A program made the position numbers and the translations under genes. The notes beneath the pieces were generated by a model. The model had not been told where the DNA came from. It saw only the letters and a program-made list of their open reading frames with translations, and did not search any database. Shown here one piece after another: positions 10,896 to 19,951 of a stretch of 64,000 nucleotides of DNA. Source of the DNA: Methanosarcina thermophila TM-1 (lineage in GTDB: Archaea > Halobacteriota > Methanosarcinia > Methanosarcinales > Methanosarcinaceae); the NCBI RefSeq assembly GCF_000969885.1, contig NZ_CP009501.1, forward strand, positions 2,184,908 through 2,248,907, in the 5' to 3' direction. Numbering within the stretch: the stretch's first letter is position 1; each line of letters opens with the position of its first letter.

Positions 10896-12068
10896 TTATT
10901 CCATTGACATTGCCACGAGTTCTACAAGGTCAATGACCTCAATATTTCCGCCTGCGTCTCTGAGATTCCTTACACAGAGAGGACAAGAGGTAACAATGTA
11001 ATCCACACCTTCTGGCACATCCTGAAGCCTGTTTTTCGCAAGCTCGAGTGAGATATCAGGATATCCTATTCTTACCCCACCTCCGCCGCCACAGCAGCGT
11101 GCGTTTTCTTTAATGTTTTTCATCTCTTTGAGAGTTGAGATTGCCTCGATGACTTTCCTTGGAGCATCATAAATCTCATTGTGCCTGCCCAGGTGGCAGG
11201 GGTCGTGATAAGTGACAGTGAAATCCAGTTTCTTTAAATTAAGTTCTTCCAGGTGTTCGGCAAGGAATTCAGGGAGGCTGATAACTCTGAATTCTTCAGG
11301 GTAATTGTTTTTGAGAGTTGTATAACAGCCAGCGCAACTTGTAATAATCGTGTGCGCTCCCATTTTCCTGATCTGTTCAAGGTTGCGCTGCATGACCTTC
11401 TCTGCATCTTCTTTAAATCCTGTACGCAGGAGAGGAGAAGCACAGCACTGCTCATCAGGCAGGAGAGTAACTCCGAAACGCTGCAGGACTCCAAATGTCT
11501 TTTTGGCAAACTCCGGATAGCGATAGGAATCAAAACAGCCCACGAAATAGATGTAGTCTGATTTTTCAGGAATCCTTGAAAGTTCTGTTTCGGAAAGCCA
11601 GTGTTTACGGTCTTTTGTTTCCCCGAAAGAGTTTCCATATGTCAGAACTGCCGACTTCAGCTTTTCCTGTGACTCGGTTTTGATACCACATTTTACAAGT
11701 TGAGCCCGGGCAGCTTCTACAACCTCAGGTGGATTTGCTCCTGCAGGGCACCTGGAAGCGCAGATTCCGCAGGTTGTGCATGAAGCAAGGCTTTGGAGGA
11801 CATCTTCTGAAGGTGCCCTGCCTTCGAGTAAGCTTTTAATAATGAGCATTCTGCCGCGTGTATTTGCTGATTCCCATCCTACCACGCCAAATACCGGGCA
11901 AACCGAGCGGCAGGTTCCACACTGTACACATTTGTAAACCGACCTAGGGTCAACTTCAAAGGAAAGCTTTCCGCTCTCTTTCCCGGCTATCTCAGTCTTA
12001 TCCTGATTTCTTGCCTGCTCAATTACTTTTTTCCCTTCGTTTTTCATGATTTTTACAACCCCGTTCAT
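10896..12068 (-). CDS. GlcF/HdrD-like iron-sulfur subunit of a FAD-linked oxidoreductase
   Basis: It is an electron-transfer partner of the flavoprotein encoded just upstream. Two ferredoxin-type 4Fe-4S motifs lie in the first third (CVQCGTCRSVCPVFG and CTTCGICASRCPAG). Two CCG domains follow (EQCCASPLL with CAGCY, and HDPCHLGRH with RCCGGGGG and CPLCV). CCG domains occur in GlcF, LutA and heterodisulfide reductase HdrB/HdrD. At 390 aa it resembles GlcF or HdrD-like proteins. The start codon lies 5 nt after the glcD stop, so the two are translated together. The likely role is oxidation of a 2-hydroxyacid such as D-lactate, passing electrons to a membrane or heterodisulfide carrier. Confidence 0.85.
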   Translation of the reverse strand: MNGVVKIMKNEGKKVIEQARNQDKTEIAGKESGKLSFEVDPRSVYKCVQCGTCRSVCPVFGVVGWESANTRGRMLIIKSLLEGRAPSEDVLQSLASCTTCGICASRCPAGANPPEVVEAARAQLVKCGIKTESQEKLKSAVLTYGNSFGETKDRKHWLSETELSRIPEKSDYIYFVGCFDSYRYPEFAKKTFGVLQRFGVTLLPDEQCCASPLLRTGFKEDAEKVMQRNLEQIRKMGAHTIITSCAGCYTTLKNNYPEEFRVISLPEFLAEHLEELNLKKLDFTVTYHDPCHLGRHNEIYDAPRKVIEAISTLKEMKNIKENARCCGGGGGVRIGYPDISLELAKNRLQDVPEGVDYIVTSCPLCVRNLRDAGGNIEVIDLVELVAMSME

Positions 12069-12073
12069 GGTTT

Positions 12074-13468
12074 TTACAACCCCAGCTTCCCCGGATTCAG
12101 TATACCTTTAGGGTCAAAGGCCTTTTTGATTGCACGCATTACCTCAAGGGCAGGGCCCCACTGGGTTTCCATATATTCCGCCCTTGCCGCACCTACCCCA
12201 TGCTCAGAGCTGACCGTGCCTCCAAGCTCAATCGCGGTCCTGTGTACCAGATCTGCAGCTTTGTTCAGACGATCCCATTCATCTTTATTCAGAACATCAA
12301 TGAATAGGGCAAGATGCAGGTTTCCATCTCCTATATGCCCATACTTCATAGCAGGCAGGTTGAATCTCTCGGAAATTTCCTGTACTCGCTTTAGTAGTTC
12401 TGGAATTTGCTTTATAGGAACTCCTACATCTTCTCCGACATAAATACGGGTCTTGGTCGGATCCAGACGAGAGACTGCAGCTCCTACGAGTTTTCTGGCT
12501 GCCCAGATATCTTCCATTTCCTTTTCACTCTCTGCAAGCCTTATGGAAAGCGCCAGAGGAGCACAAACTTTCATTATCTGCTCTGCAGCTTCACGCGCCG
12601 AACTTTCCATTCCATCAACCTCAAAAAGTATCACATCTCCTTCCGAAGGAAGTACAAGGTTCGGATCGTAACGTTTTAGCACTTGCAGGGAAATTCTGTC
12701 AAGGATCTCACAGGCTGAAGGAATTACCCCGTTTGAGAAGGTTTTTACAACCGCCTGTCCTGCAATTTCCGCATTTTCAAAGGAGGCAATAACAAGTTTT
12801 CGGGTTTTCGGGAGAGGAGCAATCTTCAGGCTGGCTTTCGTGATAATGCCCAGGGTACCTTCCGAACCTATGATAAGCTGGGTCAGGTCATATCCTGCCG
12901 CAGACTTCAGCATTTTTGAACCGGTGTGAATAACTGTCCCATCCGCAAGCACCACTTCAAGGTCGCGGACATAGTTTCTGGTAGTGCCGTATTTAACGCA
13001 GCGCATCCCGCTTGCATTGTAAGCTATCATACCCCCGATAGTGCACATGGCTGAACTGCCAGGATTAGGAGGGAAAAAGAAACCATATGGCTTTAGCGCG
13101 TCATTTAAAGAATCCTGAATAATTCCGGGCTCCACTACAACAAGGAGATTATCAATATCCACTTCAAGAATCTTGTTCATGCCCGACATATCGAGTACAA
13201 TGCCCCCTGCGACAGGAACTGCCCCGCCTGCAAGCCCAGTGCCGGCTCCCCTCGCAGTCACAGGGATATCATTTTCATAAGCAAGCCTGACAATCCGGCT
13301 TACCTCATCCGTACTTTTCGGGCGTACCACGTAGTCAGGCATCCCCTTTACCTGGGATGCGTCAGAAGAATAACAGTAAAGTTCCGAAGGCGAGACTGAT
13401 AGCCGCCCGCCAACAATCTTTCGAAGTTCTGCAGTTATATCCATTTTAGACCTCAAATTGGAATTCAA
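12074..13468 (-). CDS. FAD-binding 2-hydroxyacid (D-lactate/glycolate) dehydrogenase subunit, GlcD-like
   Basis: This 464-aa flavoprotein of the VAO/PCMH family resembles GlcD and archaeal D-lactate dehydrogenase. It has the N-terminal FAD domain with ARGAGTGLAGGAVP (near 96-109) and GGMIAYNASGMRCVKYG (near 147-163), then the C-terminal substrate domain ending in HGVGAARAEYM and FDPKGILNPGKLG. It is the first gene of a two-gene operon with the Fe-S subunit. The 249-bp gap to arcS would carry divergent promoters. The substrate is inferred from the family, not visible in the sequence. Confidence 0.87.
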   Translation of the reverse strand: MNSNLRSKMDITAELRKIVGGRLSVSPSELYCYSSDASQVKGMPDYVVRPKSTDEVSRIVRLAYENDIPVTARGAGTGLAGGAVPVAGGIVLDMSGMNKILEVDIDNLLVVVEPGIIQDSLNDALKPYGFFFPPNPGSSAMCTIGGMIAYNASGMRCVKYGTTRNYVRDLEVVLADGTVIHTGSKMLKSAAGYDLTQLIIGSEGTLGIITKASLKIAPLPKTRKLVIASFENAEIAGQAVVKTFSNGVIPSACEILDRISLQVLKRYDPNLVLPSEGDVILFEVDGMESSAREAAEQIMKVCAPLALSIRLAESEKEMEDIWAARKLVGAAVSRLDPTKTRIYVGEDVGVPIKQIPELLKRVQEISERFNLPAMKYGHIGDGNLHLALFIDVLNKDEWDRLNKAADLVHRTAIELGGTVSSEHGVGAARAEYMETQWGPALEVMRAIKKAFDPKGILNPGKLGL

Positions 13469-13717
13469 ATGTGAAAAAGTAGAATTTCTGTCCCTATTGT
13501 AGACAGATAGTTGACAGATAGTTAAAAGATGAGCTGCAGCAGATAATCAAGATTAATAATATATAAATATACCATCCTTCTTCCTCCTGAGCGGCTATTA
13601 AGGGATAAAACGTAAAGCTGAGCATCGCTCAACTTAGGAAACATTAGCAGTAAAAAGAAACTCTCAGGAAAAGTGCAGGATAAACCTTTACATCCTGATA
13701 GAGATAAGAGGACAAAC

Positions 13718-15592
13718 ATGACACAGTACTTTGAGGTAGAACAGAGAGATGGAGCAGCAAGGATCGGAAAACTCATGTTGTCTCCCGAGCTTCGTACCCC
13801 CTGTATTTTGAGTACGACAGAACTGGGAAAGCTTGAAAGCCCTGGTCCTGTCGTTGATGCAGGGAGTTTCTGGGCTGTAAAATCTGATGAAGAGCTTGAT
13901 ATACGCGTAAAGCAAATCCGGAAAAAAGCAGGAAACGGGACTCTTATAATCTTGCCGCATCAAGCTTATCCGCCTGCCATTCCAGCCGAATGCCTGGGAA
14001 AAGTCGAAAAATTTACTGCTACAAGTGGTGAAAACATTGAGGGACCGACAGGTTCCCTCCTGAGAGTGGGAGGAATACCTGAAAAAACTGACCTGTATGT
14101 GATGGAAGGGGCAGGTACCCTGGAAAACAATGCACGGAGATTTCTTGAAACCGTAATAGAGCTTAAAAACCATATTCCTCCTGACACCGCCCTTTACGCC
14201 CCGAATCTCGCACTTCCTGAAAATATAGCTATGCTGGTCTATCTCGGAATTGATGTTATGGATGATACGAGAGCGGAAATTGCAGCCTATTCTGACATCT
14301 ACCTGACAGTTACAGGCAGCTTTCATCTGGAATCCCTGACAGAGTTTCCCTGCAGGTGCAGGATGTGTGCTTCAAGTACGCCCGCAGAGCTCAGGAAGCT
14401 CCCGAAGATCGAGAGAGCAAAGTTCCTTTCAGCACACAACAGGGATGCCCTTGAAGCCGAGCTTTCTCTTGTTCGGGAGAGAATCAGAGCCGGGAACTTG
14501 AGGGAATATATCGAAGGACAGTGCAGGGTAAAACCCTGGCTCACAGCCCTGTTAAGACTTGCAGATTTCGAATACTCCTACCTTGAGGAAAAAACTCCTG
14601 TTTTCAGGCAAAACCAGCTTCTTGCTGATACTTCCGAAGCTCTATCCCGGGTTGAGGTGGTAAGATTTGCACGGCGAGTACAGGAAAGGTACACACCTCC
14701 GGAACTTGAGATTCTCGTGCTTTTTCCATGCTCAGCCAGAAAGCCATATTCAACATCACAATCCCATCAAAAATTTATTCTGGCGCTTGGTAAATACCGA
14801 AAGTTTGTTCATGAAGTGATCTTGACCTCGCCTCTTGGAATAGTACCCAGAGAACTGGAACTGACATATCCTGCGGCTCACTATGACACTGCAGTTACAG
14901 GGCACTGGGACGAGGAAGAAAAAGCCTGGGTTTCCGGATGCCTTGAAGCTTATCTTTCAAAAAACAGATATAAAGCCGTAATTGCCCATGTAGAAGGTGC
15001 ATACAGGGAGATCTGTGAGCGTGTAGCAGACAAACTCGGTATTGAGATGATCTACACTGTCGCTGGAAATTCTGTGTCTGGAGAGTCGCTTTCAAACCTT
15101 AAAAATACTGTTGAGTCTATCTGCACAGCCGAGAGCTTCAGCAAAAAAAGCCTGAATGCGGAAGAGGAGAAAAAGAATTTCCTGCGAGCAATTGCAGAAT
15201 ATCAATTCAGAGAAAATGCCTCACTTCTTTTTTCTGAAGAAGCTGGAAAGCTTGCAGTCAAAGGTCGATTCCCCAAATATCAGCTCTTTGCCGGGAAAAA
15301 ACAACTTGCAACCCTGGTTCCGCAATACGGAATGCTTGCTCTTTCCCTCGAGGGAGCTGAACTAATGCTGGAAAGTGAGAAGTACCTGGTAAAAATTGAT
15401 GATTTTCTCCCACGCGGTTCAATTCTTGCTCCAGGTGTTAATCAGGCTGACCCAGGAATACGGCCCAATGATGAGGTAATTGTGATTGGAAAGAAAGCGC
15501 TCTGTGTAGGGCGGGCTGTAATGAGCGGAGAGGAAATGGTAAAATCCAGTAGAGGAGTTGCAGTTGACGTCAGGCATGTCAAGAAACTCTGA
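13718..15592 (+). CDS. arcS: Archaeosine synthase ArcS (TgtA2)
   Basis: It converts preQ0 at position 15 of archaeal tRNAs toward archaeosine. The diagnostic motif PCSARKPYSTSQSH (PC-x3-KPY-x2-S-x2-H) lies near residue 345, after a degenerate TGT-like N domain. A C-terminal PUA domain runs from about residue 550 (RGSILAPG, near the end VAVDVRHVKKL). From ATG 13718, preceded by GAGGAC, it has 624 aa. An upstream start at 13673 has no ribosome-binding site. The tgtA partner gene is not in the window. Confidence 0.92.
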   Translation: MTQYFEVEQRDGAARIGKLMLSPELRTPCILSTTELGKLESPGPVVDAGSFWAVKSDEELDIRVKQIRKKAGNGTLIILPHQAYPPAIPAECLGKVEKFTATSGENIEGPTGSLLRVGGIPEKTDLYVMEGAGTLENNARRFLETVIELKNHIPPDTALYAPNLALPENIAMLVYLGIDVMDDTRAEIAAYSDIYLTVTGSFHLESLTEFPCRCRMCASSTPAELRKLPKIERAKFLSAHNRDALEAELSLVRERIRAGNLREYIEGQCRVKPWLTALLRLADFEYSYLEEKTPVFRQNQLLADTSEALSRVEVVRFARRVQERYTPPELEILVLFPCSARKPYSTSQSHQKFILALGKYRKFVHEVILTSPLGIVPRELELTYPAAHYDTAVTGHWDEEEKAWVSGCLEAYLSKNRYKAVIAHVEGAYREICERVADKLGIEMIYTVAGNSVSGESLSNLKNTVESICTAESFSKKSLNAEEEKKNFLRAIAEYQFRENASLLFSEEAGKLAVKGRFPKYQLFAGKKQLATLVPQYGMLALSLEGAELMLESEKYLVKIDDFLPRGSILAPGVNQADPGIRPNDEVIVIGKKALCVGRAVMSGEEMVKSSRGVAVDVRHVKKL

Positions 15593-15715
15593 GATTGCAC
15601 ATTGTTTCTAAATAAGCCAGCTAAAACATGTTTTGAGAAATCTGGACTGCCGGACTCCAAAAGCAATTTTTCCTTTTAGAAGAAATAATAATATGGCAGA
15701 GATATATTAGTTATT

Positions 15716-16246
15716 ATGATAAGGCGTTTTGCACCTGAGGACTTTCAGGAAGTAGTTGAGATTGAAAGCGAAGCCTTTTCGGAGCACAACTCCCTCTTAT
15801 ATATGAGTTTTTATGAAACGGTGGGGGATGGTTTTCTTGTTGCGGAACTGGACGGAAAAGTCGTGGGGTATGTGGTAGGTTACCGTTCCGCAGAAAATGA
15901 GGGGCACATCTTTTCGGTCGGTGTCAGAGAAAAGTATCGAAGAAGGGGAATAGGCACAAGTCTGATCCATGCCATCTGTGATATCTTTGTTGCAAATGGG
16001 CTTCGATATGCAAGGCTCGAAGTAAGAAACAGTAATAAAGAAGCACAAAAGTTATACCGATCTATAGGATTCGTGCCCTGCTGGACCGAAAAAAAATATT
16101 ACTTAGATGGAGAAGACGGTTTGGTGATGAAAATGCATCTTCACCCTTACCGTCTCCTGATCTCAAAACAAAAATATCTGGAACCTGTACTTTCAGACGA
16201 CGAATTATTTGTCACCTTCAGAAGCCCTATCAGTTATTACCCATGA
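15716..16246 (+). CDS. rimI: RimI-type N-terminal acetyltransferase
   Basis: It is a GNAT-fold enzyme of the RimI/ArdA group that acetylates protein N-termini. The acetyl-CoA loop is YRRRGIGTSLI (near 82-92), and the RimI-type beta strand-helix element LEVRNSNKEAQKLYRSIGF follows. It has 176 aa, slightly longer than typical, with a short C-terminal tail. The last 17 bp overlap the end of the convergent UPF0058 gene. ATG 15716 sits just after an AT-rich promoter-like stretch with little leader. Confidence 0.85.
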   Translation: MIRRFAPEDFQEVVEIESEAFSEHNSLLYMSFYETVGDGFLVAELDGKVVGYVVGYRSAENEGHIFSVGVREKYRRRGIGTSLIHAICDIFVANGLRYARLEVRNSNKEAQKLYRSIGFVPCWTEKKYYLDGEDGLVMKMHLHPYRLLISKQKYLEPVLSDDELFVTFRSPISYYP

Positions 16247-16508
16247 GCTTGATGACGGAATTTAGCGATTCCCTCATCAGAGTTGGTGTTTCCTCTAAGA
16301 TAGGGTCATCCCGGGACATAAGATTCGCAAGCTCGCTTCCTAAAATAAAAATCGCTCGCTTGTGATCCGCCTTACTCCGATGAATGTGCACAGGGCTTAT
16401 GGATAAAGCCTTGTAATCATCGAATTCGTGCGTTACTCCGCGCCTTTCGAAATACCTCTTCATTTGTGCCATGTATGTGTGCAGTTGTATGAGCTCTTCC
16501 TTATGCAT
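16230..16508 (-). CDS. UPF0058 family protein
   Basis: The 92-aa all-helical protein MHKEELIQLH...YKALSISPVHIHRSKADHK fits the UPF0058 (DUF1059-independent) small archaeal family, which is widespread in Euryarchaeota and of unknown function. The conserved His-rich segment PVHIHRSKADHK suggests metal binding, but that is inference. Its 3' end overlaps rimI by 17 bp, tail to tail. Confidence 0.8.
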   Translation of the reverse strand: MHKEELIQLHTYMAQMKRYFERRGVTHEFDDYKALSISPVHIHRSKADHKRAIFILGSELANLMSRDDPILEETPTLMRESLNSVIKLMGNN

Positions 16509-16871
16509 AGCGAACAGACCTACAATTTTACAAGATCAATTTAATATTATCTTTAAATCGAATAAAAGAATTATCCGAGGAAGCGTTTTTCCTAGTTTTA
16601 GATAATAAAGTTTTCCATATAATGTATATGATAAATAATGAAGAATTATGGTAGAAAGTGTGAAGTTTAGCACCGTGATGTGAAATAATGACAAATCGTG
16701 GTGGGCTTGCCCCCCCAATACATAAGTGCTACATATAAAGCCTACAGTCCTTAAAAAACTAACTCTGCAAGAGAAAAATAAATGCAGGTATCGATTTAGA
16801 AAACTTAAGAAAATAAAAGAAGGAAAATTGGGAAGGTAAAAAGAGGTAAATTGAGAGAAGAAAAAGGTCTC
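16509..16871. other. Intergenic region between UPF0058 and dnaG
   Basis: No gene is seen. It is AT-rich with one GC island at about 16700-16717, where GGGC-TT-GCCC forms a short hairpin within GTGGGCTTGCCCCCCC. The A/G-rich stretch at 16800-16865 follows the dnaG stop. No U-tract terminator is evident. Confidence 0.5.
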
Positions 16872-18428
16872 TCAAAGCATGCTTGCGGTTAAAACTTCCA
16901 TGTCAGCAGGAACCTTGGCTATGTTCCCTATCTTTACACCTATAAGGTTCTTAATTGCGTTACTCGAAGCAATATCAACTAGCCTCTGGGTAATTACACC
17001 GTCAAAAACAACACTCTGAATATTGTCTTTATAGACTTTTAGCCTGCTGGCAAGATCTCGAACAGCAATTTCCTCTATTACATTGTCCTGAGGGTCAAGA
17101 ATTCTGGCCGTTAGAGTCCCTTTCAAAGCTTCGACATGAGGCCTGAATCTGGCAGCTTCGGGAGAGATGGGAACTATTTTTGCCGGGGCAGGTGATACCC
17201 TGACTGCCTCGCCTCCAGGGACTTTGACAGCCGTCGTAACTTTCTCAGAAGGTTCTTCTGTGGAAACTTTGCTGGCAGCAGTAACTGCCCTCGCCGAGAT
17301 CTGGGGTTTTGCGACCACAGGTCTTGATTTAACTTTCTCTGCAGTCACTGGAGAGATTTCGGAGACTTTCTCAGCAACCTCCTCAGGGACCTTTTCAAAA
17401 GTTTTTTCAGGCTCTGCTTCTCTCTTCTCTTCTTCAGAGATTTCCTCTCTGGTAAGATCCGGCTTTGGAGCGAGCCTGTGAACCTTAATACGCTTGTGCA
17501 ATTTCTTCTCAGCAGTCCTGAGGGCAATTTCAGGTGCCCTTATTTTTCTCTTGGGGCTTCTCTCAACTCTGCAGACACTATCTTCGCCTTTCCTTTCCTG
17601 GATTCCGTACTTCTCAATGATCTGTTCAACAGGAACTTTCCGGCGAAGAGCCCTTATAATTTCTTTCTGGACAAGGTCTTCTACACATTTTCCATCTGGG
17701 GCGCGGGCAACATAGTCAATGTCTGCAACCTGAAGGAGCTCACGTATTATTAGTTCGCCTCCACGATCCCCGTCCGTGAAAGCCGTAACTGTTTTCTTTT
17801 TAGTAAGCTCTGCAACCTCAGGGGGGATGTTTGTTCCTCCTACACAGATGGTATTCTTGATACCATAACGGAGGAGGTTCAGAATATCAGCTCTCCCTTC
17901 GACAATAATAATTGCATCTGAATTAAGCACGTTCGGTCCGCAGGGAATCCTGGATTTGCCATAGTAAGTAAGTTCGTCAATTCTCACGGATTGTCGAACT
18001 TCATCTGCTAGTTCCTGAGATTCGGGCACAGTCTCATCGAACATTTTGGTGAAAATGAACTTTGCCCTTTCAATAATCTTCTTTCGCTTCACAGCCCTTA
18101 CGTCTTCTATCTGAAAAACCTCAATTTTGGCGCTGCACGGTCCTACTCTGTCAATCGTCTCAAGAGACGCAGCAAGAATTGAGGTTTCAACCTTATCAAG
18201 GCTTGAGGGAACAAAGATATTTCCTTTTGTTTTTCCCCCTTTAGCTGTAACCATCACCTCAATCCTACCAATCCTACCAGTTTTTTGCAGGTCACGTAGA
18301 TCAAGATCAGCCCCAAGAAGCCCCTCAGTTTGTCCGAAAATCGCGCCTACGATATCAGGACGTTCGATTACCCCATCAGCGCTAATTTTAGAATGGATGA
18401 TGTACTTTGTAGTATCTGTATTTTGCAT
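16872..18428 (-). CDS. dnaG: Archaeal DnaG primase / exosome-associated toprim protein
   Basis: It is the archaeal DnaG-like protein, which has a bacterial-type toprim domain and is found with the exosome in several archaea; some show primase activity. The toprim glutamate lies in [11 protein letters not shown] (near 173) and the acidic pair in [10 protein letters not shown] (near 217). The conserved N-terminal region is [17 protein letters not shown]. Residues 290-440 form a low-complexity Lys/Glu/Val/Pro linker that lengthens the protein to 518 aa, followed by a conserved C-terminal domain. CGGAG 7 nt before ATG 18428 fixes the start. Confidence 0.92.
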   Translation of the reverse strand: MQNTDTTKYIIHSKISADGVIERPDIVGAIFGQTEGLLGADLDLRDLQKTGRIGRIEVMVTAKGGKTKGNIFVPSSLDKVETSILAASLETIDRVGPCSAKIEVFQIEDVRAVKRKKIIERAKFIFTKMFDETVPESQELADEVRQSVRIDELTYYGKSRIPCGPNVLNSDAIIIVEGRADILNLLRYGIKNTICVGGTNIPPEVAELTKKKTVTAFTDGDRGGELIIRELLQVADIDYVARAPDGKCVEDLVQKEIIRALRRKVPVEQIIEKYGIQERKGEDSVCRVERSPKRKIRAPEIALRTAEKKLHKRIKVHRLAPKPDLTREEISEEEKREAEPEKTFEKVPEEVAEKVSEISPVTAEKVKSRPVVAKPQISARAVTAASKVSTEEPSEKVTTAVKVPGGEAVRVSPAPAKIVPISPEAARFRPHVEALKGTLTARILDPQDNVIEEIAVRDLASRLKVYKDNIQSVVFDGVITQRLVDIASSNAIKNLIGVKIGNIAKVPADMEVLTASML

Positions 18429-18660
18429 GTGAATTCTCCGAGTTATTGTAAATGATTTATCATGATAATTTTCTTAAACTATATTCACTAGGAATTTATT
18501 TCTGACTTTTATGACTGGTTGGTTTTCTGGATACAAGCCATCGAGTTTCCCGGAAATATAAACTATTTTTCTATGCTCCTAAAACTCGTAAAGTCTGCAG
18601 TGCAAAAATAATAAAAAACCAGATCCTGTACCAAACCAGGTATAAAACACCCTCTAAGAG

Positions 18661-19120
18661 GCAGATTTAAGAATAAATGGCATTATTACTATTACCGGAA
18701 AGAAATTTCCGAATCTGCCTGGAATTCCCATTATACTTATGCTAGGAGACTTGATCCGGCGGTGGAACGCCAGAATTACGCGGTCTAATGAAAGCTCTTA
18801 CTTATGGAAACCTCATAAGGCTCCAGGTTGTGTTAGCCTGGCTTAAGGCTCTCCCTGAAAGAGTGATCTGACATTTAAGTCGGGTAAGCCAATAATATCT
18901 GCATTGTCCTGAGGCTTTCAGCATTTGCTCGAAAGCCTTTGCCCTAACATAAGTTTTTATTATGACTCTGAGACAATCTCAGAGCCTGTAGTCAAAAAGA
19001 ATGTTCACCTTTCAATGAGCCTGATAACTCAAGTTTCCAAGAAATGCCCCTGAAACGCGGGTAATCGGGCATGAGCAGCCACAACATGCAAGATACCCTA
19101 TCCCGTAAATTAGAGGCTGC
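18661..19120 (+). other. Structured, relatively GC-rich intergenic stretch; candidate RNA, unidentified
   Basis: A run of inverted repeats lies in otherwise AT-rich DNA: GCAGATT/AATCTGC (18661/18712) enclosing CGGAAA/TTTCCG, GGCG/CGCC (18758-18771), CTTATG/CATAAG (18800-18820), CCAGG/CCTGG (18823-18841), CTTTC/GAAAG (18915-18935), CTCTGAGA/TCTCAGAG (18966-18984), ATGCCC/GGGCAT (19044-19072) and GCAGCC/GGCTGC (19075/19113). No open frame fits. I do not find the conserved RNase P motif (GGAAAGTCC type) or the SRP helix-8 motif. It could be a non-coding RNA, a long regulatory region or a decayed ribozyme or intron. The strand is uncertain. Confidence 0.35.
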
Positions 19121-19626
19121 ACTGTGATAATTGGTAAGCGGTAAGTGAAATTCATATCAGGTTTATTGAGAGCACTTTTTGACTTTTACTTTATGGGTGA
19201 TGATGTATGGATTCAAGTTTTATACTGAGTGGTGTTTTAGCCCTGGATGATATGCAGTAATCTGAAGTTTTTAATATTCTGCATATGGATTAATTACACT
19301 GGATTATCTTTACGAATTTAGCAATGATGAGTGATGAAGTTGTTAATCAATGATATGACCTGACAGAACACTCTCGCCCACCTTTAAAGAAGGTTCGGCA
19401 AATGAGGTTTCTGTATGTCACATATTTTAATTTCATTTATTTAATGCTCGCAGGCTTTAAGAACTTTGCGGTTATTTAAAAATATTGCTAACTCCAGATC
19501 GTTCTCTTGTGCCTGATATTTCTGAAAGCAGGTTATTTTAAACAACTTTAGAAGAATATTCTAAAACAACTCCAAAAGAGATTTAAAAAAATAAAAAAAA
19601 TAATATACTGGAAAAATTTAGAAAGG

Positions 19627-19637
19627 TATATATAAAA
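19627..19637 (+). promoter_or_regulatory. TATA box of the putative small RNA
   Basis: TATATATAAAA is the strongest archaeal TATA match in this region. It lies about 25 nt upstream of the 5' arm of the hairpin at 19657, so the predicted start falls at the base of the stem. Confidence 0.65.
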
Positions 19638-19656
19638 CGAAGGAGTTGTAAAAATT

Positions 19657-19752
19657 TGAACGGGCGAGACGTCTAAACTTTTTTATGTACTAACCCCCCC
19701 ACTCCCAAACTCGCTCGTTCAGACCCCTACGAATCGTATGAATATTTTTTTG
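19657..19752 (+). ncRNA. Putative small regulatory RNA with C-rich loop
   Basis: A 12-bp stem joins TGAACGGGCGAG (19657-19668) and CTCGCTCGTTCA (19710-19721) with one G-U pair. The 41-nt loop carries seven consecutive C (19694-19700) and then ACTCCC. After the stem come ACCCC, a small hairpin TACGA-A-TCGTA (19728-19738) and U-tracts (T7 at 19745, T6 at 19755) that fit archaeal termination. With the TATA box at 19627, all parts of a stand-alone sRNA gene of about 95 nt are present. The C-rich loop could pair with G-rich ribosome-binding sites (GGAGG/GGGGG). Methanosarcina sRNAs that act on ribosome-binding sites are known, for example sRNA41 of M. mazei. Whether this is a homologue I cannot tell. 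Confidence 0.65.
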
Positions 19753-19951
19753 TATTTTTTCAACGGTATCAGAGGAAACCTGTATCATTTCCACATAAAA
19801 TCTCAGATTTTGAGATTAATTTATTTTAAAAAAATCTGATTTATTTTAAAAAATCTGGTTAAAAACTTTGATAGATTCTGTATTAGATAGCTTGTAGACT
19901 TCCAGGACACTTAAAAACTTATAATAGGCGTGAGGCACAACTACTAAGAGT

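Noticed and set aside
18661-19120. RNase P RNA or SRP RNA
   Set aside because: Conserved core motifs of both (GGAAAGTCC type; the SRP helix-8 core) are missing on either strand.
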